The notes below the pieces were generated by a model. That model had not been told where the DNA came from, made no database searches, and saw only the letters and a program-made list of their open reading frames with translations. A stretch of DNA of 10,356 bases, taken from assembly GCA_026983855.1 (NCBI GenBank), contig JALSTE010000509.1, forward strand, positions 1-10,356. Reading direction: 5' to 3'. The translations under genes were made by a program, and so were the position numbers. The stretch comes from Acidimicrobiia bacterium. GTDB lineage: Bacteria > Actinomycetota > Acidimicrobiia > Acidimicrobiales > Poriferisodalaceae. Of this stretch, positions 1 to 4,587 are shown piece by piece (the first letter of the stretch is position 1; every line of letters begins with the position of its first letter).

Positions 1-87
1 GGAATGATGCCGCAGCAGGATGGCCCCGGTGTCGATGAGGACCCCCCCTGGGAGGAATCGACCGAGCCGACGGGGACCATCTCATGA
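1..87 (+). CDS. nuoA: NADH-quinone oxidoreductase subunit A, C-terminal fragment (5' end outside window)
   Basis: Frame 1 is open from the window edge to a TGA at 85-87 and encodes 28 residues of an acidic, Pro-rich tail. The other two forward frames are closed here by stops at 5-7 and 36-38, so this is the only frame that can carry an upstream gene into the nuoB start. Its stop overlaps the nuoB ATG as ATGA (84-87), the same coupling seen between nuoB/C and nuoC/D. NuoA is the small three-helix membrane subunit that precedes NuoB in nearly all nuo operons. No membrane helix or family motif falls in the visible part, so the identity is inferred from position and coupling. Confidence 0.7.
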   Translation, partial: GMMPQQDGPGVDEDPPWEESTEPTGTIS

Positions 88-677
88 GCGACTGGCGTTC
101 CAGGGTCGGGATGGCCGACGGGCTCGAGAGCCTCAATCACAACTTCCTCACCTCAAACATCGAGGAGTTGGTCAAGTGGGCCCGCCGGCGGTCACTGATG
201 CCGGCCACCTTCGGGCTGGCCTGTTGCGCCATAGAGATGATGGCCACCGGAGCCGCCCACTACGACCTGGCCCGCTTCGGAATGGAGACCTTCCGGGCCT
301 CGCCCCGTCAGGCCGACCTGATGATCGTGGCCGGTCGGGTCTCCCAGAAGATGGCACCGGTGCTCAGGACCATCTACGACCAGATGATGGAACCCAAGTG
401 GGTCATCTCCATGGGCGTGTGCGCCTCCAGTGGGGGAATGTTCAACAACTACGCCATCGTGCAGGGTGTGGATCAGGTGGTACCCGTGGACGTCTACGCC
501 CCCGGTTGTCCCCCCGGGCCCGAGACCCTGCTGCACGCCATTCTCACCGTGCACGAACTCATCCGTACCGGTGAACTCACCCGTCGGCGGGACCGGGCGG
601 GGGCCGGGGCCGGCATCCACCTGGAGATCGAACCGGGCCCCACACCGGTGGCCGTACGCCCCGGTGGTGGTCGATGA
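84..677 (+). CDS. nuoB: NADH-quinone oxidoreductase subunit B (NuoB, carries cluster N2)
   Basis: NuoB is the Q-module subunit that binds the terminal [4Fe-4S] cluster N2, which passes electrons to quinone at the NuoB/NuoD interface. All four N2 ligands are present: the tandem Cys47-Cys48 in GLACCAIEMM, Cys113 in MGVCASSGG and Cys142 in PGCPPGPE. Their spacing (65 and 29 residues) matches what I recall for Thermus Nqo6. The FGLACCAIEMM, SPRQADLMIVAGRVSQKMAPVL and PKWVISMGVC blocks are typical of the family. The protein is 197 aa, with a roughly 30-residue Arg/Gly/Pro-rich C-terminal tail. One oddity is Gly145, where the motif usually reads GCPPRPE. The ATG at 84 overlaps the nuoA stop by 4 nt; a weak GGGGA lies at 72-76. 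The stop overlaps the nuoC start as ATGA (674-677). Confidence 0.97.
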   Translation: MSDWRSRVGMADGLESLNHNFLTSNIEELVKWARRRSLMPATFGLACCAIEMMATGAAHYDLARFGMETFRASPRQADLMIVAGRVSQKMAPVLRTIYDQMMEPKWVISMGVCASSGGMFNNYAIVQGVDQVVPVDVYAPGCPPGPETLLHAILTVHELIRTGELTRRRDRAGAGAGIHLEIEPGPTPVAVRPGGGR

Positions 678-1210
678 CCGAGGAGCCGCAGGTGGTCCCC
701 GACGAGGTGGCCGCCGAATCCTCCTCAGGGGTGCCCGACCACGGGGTGCCCAGCAGCGGTGAGGGCCGCCAACTGGCGCTTCACCCCACCGCTGAGGGGT
801 ACCTCGACCTGATCGAGCGCCTCTACGACGAGGGTTACGTCATGTGCGTCGATCTTCTCGGGGTCGACTATCTGGGCCATCCGGACCGGAAACTCCCCGA
901 GGGGGTGGCCGCCGGGCGTTTCGAGGTGGTCGTGAACCTGCTCGACCTGGAGGGTCACCGTCGGGTCCGGGTCCGGGTCCAGTTGCCCGAGAACGACCCC
1001 CGGCTACCGACCCTCACCGGGCTGCACCCCGGAACCGAGGCCATGGAACGTGAGACCTACGACATGTTCGGGGTCGTGTTCGAGGGTCATCCGGACCTGA
1101 CCCGGATCCTGCTACCCGAGGACTGGGAGGGCCATCCCCTGCGCAAGGACTTCTCGCTGGGTCGCATCCCGGTGCAGTTCAAGAATCCCGTCCAGGGAGG
1201 TGACCGATGA
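674..1210 (+). CDS. nuoC: NADH-quinone oxidoreductase subunit C (NuoC)
   Basis: NuoC is the 30-kDa-type Q-module subunit. It has no cofactor and braces NuoD and NuoI. The diagnostic signature is near residues 124-160, reading ERETYDMFGVVFEGHPDL then RILLPEDWEGHPLRKD. Residues 1-35 are an acidic, Ser/Pro-rich, probably flexible leader. The fold begins around residue 36, and a strand at 97-103 reads RVRVRVQ, encoded by a perfect tandem hexamer. The length, 178 aa, is somewhat short for an actinobacterial NuoC, but both the core strands and the C-terminal signature are present. It is a separate gene, not fused to nuoD. The ATG at 674 overlaps the nuoB stop, and the TGA at 1208-1210 overlaps the nuoD ATG. 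GGTGGTGG at 663-670 is a weak ribosome binding site, so translational coupling to nuoB is likely. Confidence 0.96.
   Translation: MTEEPQVVPDEVAAESSSGVPDHGVPSSGEGRQLALHPTAEGYLDLIERLYDEGYVMCVDLLGVDYLGHPDRKLPEGVAAGRFEVVVNLLDLEGHRRVRVRVQLPENDPRLPTLTGLHPGTEAMERETYDMFGVVFEGHPDLTRILLPEDWEGHPLRKDFSLGRIPVQFKNPVQGGDR
962..980 (+). repeat. In-frame tandem hexanucleotide repeat (CGGGTC x3) inside nuoC
   Basis: Three perfect copies of CGGGTC run from 962 to 979, with one further C. They are in frame and encode Arg-Val three times (NuoC residues 97-102), an alternating basic/hydrophobic pattern suited to a beta strand. Because the unit is 6 bp, slippage would add or remove one Arg-Val pair without shifting the frame. 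Confidence 0.8.
1196..1203 (+). promoter_or_regulatory. Strong Shine-Dalgarno for nuoD
   Basis: GGAGGTGA at 1196-1203 is a full 8-nt complement of the common 16S rRNA 3' tail and ends 3 nt before the nuoD ATG at 1207. It is the best ribosome binding site in the window and sits inside the end of nuoC. It fixes the nuoD start and suggests that NuoD translation does not depend only on coupling to nuoC. Confidence 0.75.
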
Positions 1211-2478
1211 GCATCGCCTCCCGGGAGGTGTCCGCCCGCCTGGCGGCGGGGGAGTCCGTCCTGCGGATGTCCGAGGCCGAGGCCGAGGTCGTCGAGGGGG
1301 TCATCGACCCCGAGGACGAGACCATGATCATGAACATGGGGCCCCAGCATCCCAGCACCCACGGTGTGCTGCGGATCCTGCTGGAACTCAACGGTGAGAA
1401 CGTTCTGAGGTCCAAGCCCATCATCGGATATCTACACACCGGCATGGAGAAGACGGCGGAGAGCCTCACCTACGTCCAGGGGGCGACCAACGTCACCCGG
1501 ATGGACTACGCGTCACCGCTGTTCAACGAGTTGGCCTTCTCCCTGGCCGTCGAGGAGCTCCTCGGCATCGAGATCCCCGAACGGGCCACATGGATCCGGA
1601 TGATGATGACCGAGCTCAACCGCATGGCGTCCCATCTGCTGTTCCTGGCCTCCAACGGCATGGACCTGGGGGCGGTGGGGATGATGCTCTACGGCTGGAA
1701 GGAGCGCGAGGAGATCCTCCGGTTCTTCGAGACGGTCACCGGGCTGCGGATGAACCACAACTACATTCGGCCCGGAGGGGTGGCCGCCGACCTCCCCGAT
1801 GGCTGGGAGGACGGGGTGGCCCGCATCCTGGTGGCCCTGCCGAAGAGGTTGGAGGAGTTCGACACCCTCATGACCGGCCAGCCCATCTGGCGGGACCGCA
1901 CCCAGGGAGTGGGACTCATCACCACCCCCGAGGCCGTGGCCCTGGGCGCGACCGGCCCCATACTGCGATCCACCGGAGCTGCGTGGGATCTCCGGCGTGA
2001 CGAACCCTACCTGGCCTACGACCAGGTCGACTTCGACGTGGTGGTGGGTACCTACGGCGACACCTTCGACCGCTACGCCATTCGCCTCAACGAGATCCGG
2101 GAGTCGATGAGGATCGTCGAGCAGTGTCTGGAACTCATGCCCTCGGGGGACTACCGCACCCAGGACCCCAAGGTCACGCCTCCACCGCGGGCCCGTATCG
2201 ATGAGTCCATGGAGGCCCTGATCCACCACTTCAAGATCTTCACCGAGGGTTTCCACGTGCCCGAGGGTGAGGCCTACGCCGCGGTGGAGTCACCCCGGGG
2301 GGAGCTGGGTTGCTACATCGTCTCCGACGGATCCCCCAAGCCCCTCCGCATGCACATCAGGGCCCCGAGTTTCGTGAACCTCCAGACCGTCCCCCACATG
2401 CTCACCGGAGGCATGATCGCCGACGCCGTGGCCATCATCTCCTCCGTTGACCCCATCATGGGCGAGGTGGACCGATGA
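1207..2478 (+). CDS. nuoD: NADH-quinone oxidoreductase subunit D (NuoD, quinone-site subunit)
   Basis: NuoD is the 49-kDa-type Q-module subunit. With NuoB and NuoH it forms the quinone-binding chamber next to cluster N2. Its core begins with MNMGPQHPSTHGVLR (residues 42-56). His52 and Tyr101 (in RMDYASPLFNE) have the same 49-residue spacing as the quinone head-group ligands His38 and Tyr87 of Thermus Nqo4. Further family blocks are ELNRMASHLLFLA, RMNHNYIRPGGVA, VTPPPRARIDESMEALIHHFK and the terminal SVDPIMGEVDR. The NiFe-hydrogenase Cys pairs are absent, which separates it from the related hydrogenase large subunits. At 423 aa it has a family-typical length with about 40 variable N-terminal residues. 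The ATG at 1207 overlaps the nuoC stop by 4 nt and has a perfect Shine-Dalgarno sequence at 1196-1203. A 37-nt gap follows before nuoE. Confidence 0.98.
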   Translation: MSIASREVSARLAAGESVLRMSEAEAEVVEGVIDPEDETMIMNMGPQHPSTHGVLRILLELNGENVLRSKPIIGYLHTGMEKTAESLTYVQGATNVTRMDYASPLFNELAFSLAVEELLGIEIPERATWIRMMMTELNRMASHLLFLASNGMDLGAVGMMLYGWKEREEILRFFETVTGLRMNHNYIRPGGVAADLPDGWEDGVARILVALPKRLEEFDTLMTGQPIWRDRTQGVGLITTPEAVALGATGPILRSTGAAWDLRRDEPYLAYDQVDFDVVVGTYGDTFDRYAIRLNEIRESMRIVEQCLELMPSGDYRTQDPKVTPPPRARIDESMEALIHHFKIFTEGFHVPEGEAYAAVESPRGELGCYIVSDGSPKPLRMHIRAPSFVNLQTVPHMLTGGMIADAVAIISSVDPIMGEVDR

Positions 2479-2519
2479 TCCTGCGTCCGGCTGATCCGTT
2501 CGGGGTGGTGACCCGATGA
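2475..2519 (+). other. 14-codon bridging mini-ORF between nuoD and nuoE
   Basis: An open frame of 14 codons (MILRPADPFGVVTR) starts at ATG 2475, overlapping the nuoD stop as ATGA, and ends at TGA 2517-2519, overlapping the nuoE start as ATGA. Both junctions are therefore of the same type as nuoA/B, B/C and C/D. GAGGTGG (2464-2470) precedes the start. A ribosome could reinitiate here and be delivered to nuoE. I recognise no peptide family. It may be a translational relay, a leftover start site, or chance. Confidence 0.3.
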
Positions 2520-3175
2520 CCGATCACTTCACCCCGGCCAATCTGGATCTCGCCCACGAGATCATCGACCGTTACCCCGTGAAGAGGTCGGCGATGATCC
2601 CCCTGCTTCACCTGGCCCAGGAGCAGGACGGTTGGGTGACCGAGGATGCCATGCGTCAGATCGCCGAGCTGGTGGGGGTGACCCCCGCCGAGGTCCTCGG
2701 CACCTGCAGCTTCTACGAGATGTTCAAGCGTCGGCCGGTCGGCCGGTTCCTGATCAACATCTGCGGGACCCTGTCGTGTCAGCTCATGGGGGCCGGGGAG
2801 TTGATTCACCACGCTGAACGCAAGCTGGGCATCACATCGGGTGACACCACCCCCGATGGACTGTTCACCCTGGCCGTGGCCGAGTGCCAGGCGGCATGCA
2901 CCGAGGCCCCCTGCCTCCAGGTGAACTACCGGCACCGCTACCGGGTCACCCCCGAGGACTTCGACATCTTGGTGGACGAACTGCGTTCGGAGGCCGACCG
3001 GGGTGAGGGGCCCGACCCGGGGAATCCCGACGCCGGTGGTGTCCCCCGCCACGGAGTCCTCTCCCTGAGCCGTCAGCACATACCCGCCGAGCGGGCCGCC
3101 GGGCCCTCCTCACCGACCTCCGACCAGGGACCACCGGCATGGATGCCCCCACCGGACGCCGAGGAGCAGAAGTGA
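2516..3175 (+). CDS. nuoE: NADH-quinone oxidoreductase subunit E (NuoE, thioredoxin-like, cluster N1a)
   Basis: NuoE is the 24-kDa-type N-module subunit. It carries [2Fe-2S] cluster N1a near the FMN of NuoF. The N-terminal helical part (residues 8-70) contains RSAMIPLLHLAQEQDGWVTEDAM and the VTPAEVLGTCSFYEMF block. The thioredoxin-like domain follows, with ligands Cys83-x4-Cys88 and Cys124-x3-Cys128, the usual spacing for this family. After residue 160 comes a tail of about 60 residues rich in Pro, Gly and Asp with no visible motif; long NuoE tails occur in actinobacteria. The length is 219 aa. The ATG at 2516 is placed 37 nt after nuoD, preceded by GGGGTGGTG (2502-2510) and overlapped by the end of a 14-codon mini-ORF. 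The 3' end overlaps the nuoF GTG start as GTGA (3172-3175). Confidence 0.96.
   Translation: MTDHFTPANLDLAHEIIDRYPVKRSAMIPLLHLAQEQDGWVTEDAMRQIAELVGVTPAEVLGTCSFYEMFKRRPVGRFLINICGTLSCQLMGAGELIHHAERKLGITSGDTTPDGLFTLAVAECQAACTEAPCLQVNYRHRYRVTPEDFDILVDELRSEADRGEGPDPGNPDAGGVPRHGVLSLSRQHIPAERAAGPSSPTSDQGPPAWMPPPDAEEQK
3161..3166 (+). promoter_or_regulatory. Shine-Dalgarno that fixes the nuoF start
   Basis: GAGGAG at 3161-3166 lies 5 nt before GTG 3172, the start that overlaps the nuoE stop as GTGA. The upstream in-frame ATG at 3139 has no comparable site, so the GTG is preferred. Confidence 0.65.
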
Positions 3176-4587
3176 CCCTCCGAGGAACCACCATCCCCCA
3201 CGCCGCCGGTTTCGTGGCCGGCGACGGTCCCAGGATCGTCACCGCCCATTTCGACGATCCCGAGGCCCATGTCCTGTCCCGCTATGAGGAGCTCGGCGGC
3301 TATGAGGGTCTACGCCGGGCCCTGGATTCCAGCCCCGGGGAGGTCCACTCGATCATCCGCGAGGCCACCGTTCTGGGTCGTGGTGGAGCCGGATTCCCCG
3401 CCGGGGTCAAGTGGGGGTTCTGCCCCGAGGGTGTCTGGCCCCGGTACCTGGTGGTCAACGGCGACGAGAGCGAGCCGGGAACCTACAAGGACCGGCTCCT
3501 CATGGAGCTGGACCCCCACCAACTGATCGAGGGGGCGCTCATAGCCTGCTACGCGGTGGGGCTCTCCCAGTGCTTCCTCTACGTCCGGGGTGAGATGGCC
3601 CTGGCCCAGGAACGGATCGCCAACGCCCTCAACGAGGCCTACGCCGCCGGCTACGTGGGCCGCAACATCATGGGCACCGACTTCTCCGTCGATGTCGTCC
3701 TCCACTGGGGGGCGGGGGCCTACGTCGTGGGCGAGGAGACCGCCCTCATCGAGAGCCTCGAGGGCAAGAGGGGAATGCCACGGCTCAAGCCCCCCTACTT
3801 TCCCGCCGCCATCGGTCTCTACGGACAACCGACGATCGTCAACAACGTCGAGACCCTCTCGAACATGCCGTGGATCATGAACAACGGTGCCGAGGCCTAC
3901 CGGGCCATAGGCACCGAGAGTTCCCCGGGAACCCGCATGGTGGCGGTGTCGGGTCACGTCAAGCGCCCCGGGGTGTACGAGATCGTGAACGGAAGCACCA
4001 CCTTCCGGGATCTCATCTACGGCGAGGACATGTGCGGGGGCATCCGCGAGGACCGTGAACTCAAGGCCTTCGTTCCCGGTGGGGGGTCGGCCCCGTGGTT
4101 CCTCCCCGAACAGCTCGACATCCCCTTCGAGGGTCGTCAGGCCAGTGCCGCCGGTTCCATGCTCGGTTCGGGGGCGGTGATCGTGATGGACGAGACCACC
4201 GATATTCCCCGGGCGGCACTGTCGCTCACCCATTTCTACGCCCACGAGTCCTGTGGCAAGTGCACCCCGTGTCGCGAGGGCGGTACCTGGCTGGAGCGGA
4301 TCATGACCCGGATCGTCGACGGTGTCGGCACTGAACGGGATCTCGAGATGCTGCTGGAGGTGGGCCGCAACATATGCCCGGGGGACTTCCCCCACGCCGC
4401 CGACTCGAGCCGGGGACTGGAGGCGGTTCCCTTCCCCTACCGGATGAACACCATCTGTTTCGTCGGACCCTCGGCCTACGCCCCGGTCAACTCCGCTCTC
4501 ACCCTGTTCCCCGAGGAGTTCGAGGCCCGGGTCCGGCGGGACGAGGGTGTGGTGGTCCCCTCGCCGGGAAGGGAGTCCCGTGTCTGA
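3172..4587 (+). CDS. nuoF: NADH-quinone oxidoreductase subunit F (NuoF, NADH/FMN-binding, cluster N3)
   Basis: NuoF is the 51-kDa-type subunit that oxidises NADH with FMN and passes electrons to [4Fe-4S] cluster N3. Numbering from GTG 3172 gives 471 aa. The glycine-rich FMN/NADH loop GRGGAGFPAGVKWGF is at about 70-84, VVNGDESEPGTYKDR at about 94-108, and GAGAYVVGEETALIESLEGKRG at about 180-201. The SLBB-like region with FVPGGGSAPW and AAGSMLGSGAVIVMDE follows. The N3 motif SCGKCTPCREGG supplies Cys361, Cys364 and Cys367. The fourth ligand is unclear: Cys402 (NICPG) and Cys429 (NTICFVGPSAYAPV) both occur, at spacings of 35 and 62 instead of the usual 41. An ATG at 3139 is also in frame, but the GTG has the GTGA overlap with nuoE and a good Shine-Dalgarno sequence. 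The 3' end overlaps nuoG by 8 nt. Confidence 0.96.
   Translation: MTLRGTTIPHAAGFVAGDGPRIVTAHFDDPEAHVLSRYEELGGYEGLRRALDSSPGEVHSIIREATVLGRGGAGFPAGVKWGFCPEGVWPRYLVVNGDESEPGTYKDRLLMELDPHQLIEGALIACYAVGLSQCFLYVRGEMALAQERIANALNEAYAAGYVGRNIMGTDFSVDVVLHWGAGAYVVGEETALIESLEGKRGMPRLKPPYFPAAIGLYGQPTIVNNVETLSNMPWIMNNGAEAYRAIGTESSPGTRMVAVSGHVKRPGVYEIVNGSTTFRDLIYGEDMCGGIREDRELKAFVPGGGSAPWFLPEQLDIPFEGRQASAAGSMLGSGAVIVMDETTDIPRAALSLTHFYAHESCGKCTPCREGGTWLERIMTRIVDGVGTERDLEMLLEVGRNICPGDFPHAADSSRGLEAVPFPYRMNTICFVGPSAYAPVNSALTLFPEEFEARVRRDEGVVVPSPGRESRV
4566..4575 (+). promoter_or_regulatory. Shine-Dalgarno that fixes the nuoG start
   Basis: GGGAAGGGAG at 4566-4575 ends 4 nt before GTG 4580. Earlier in-frame GTG codons (4547 and 4550-4552 region) would add residues unlike a NuoG N-terminus, so 4580 is chosen. 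Confidence 0.55.

Noticed and set aside
20..574. Forward frame overlapping nuoB in another phase
   Set aside because: Arg/Pro/Gly-rich shadow translation; NuoB in the other frame carries all four N2 ligands.
84..2478. Membrane-bound NiFe hydrogenase instead of complex I
   Set aside because: NuoD lacks the N- and C-terminal CxxC nickel-ligand motifs (it has HPSTHG and DPIMG instead), and complete NADH-oxidising subunits follow.
2501..2515. Short stem-loop before nuoE (GGGT/ACCC or CGGG/CCCG)
   Set aside because: Only 4 bp in a GC-rich spacer, with two mutually exclusive pairings; too weak to call a regulatory element.
3139..3171. Upstream ATG start for nuoF
   Set aside because: It would extend nuoF 33 nt into nuoE with no good ribosome binding site. 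GTG 3172 has GAGGAG 5 nt upstream and a GTGA overlap like its neighbours.
3310..4395. Minus-strand open frame (361 codons) opposite nuoF
   Set aside because: It is antisense to the conserved FMN/NADH and N3 regions of NuoF, with low-complexity composition and no recognisable domain.
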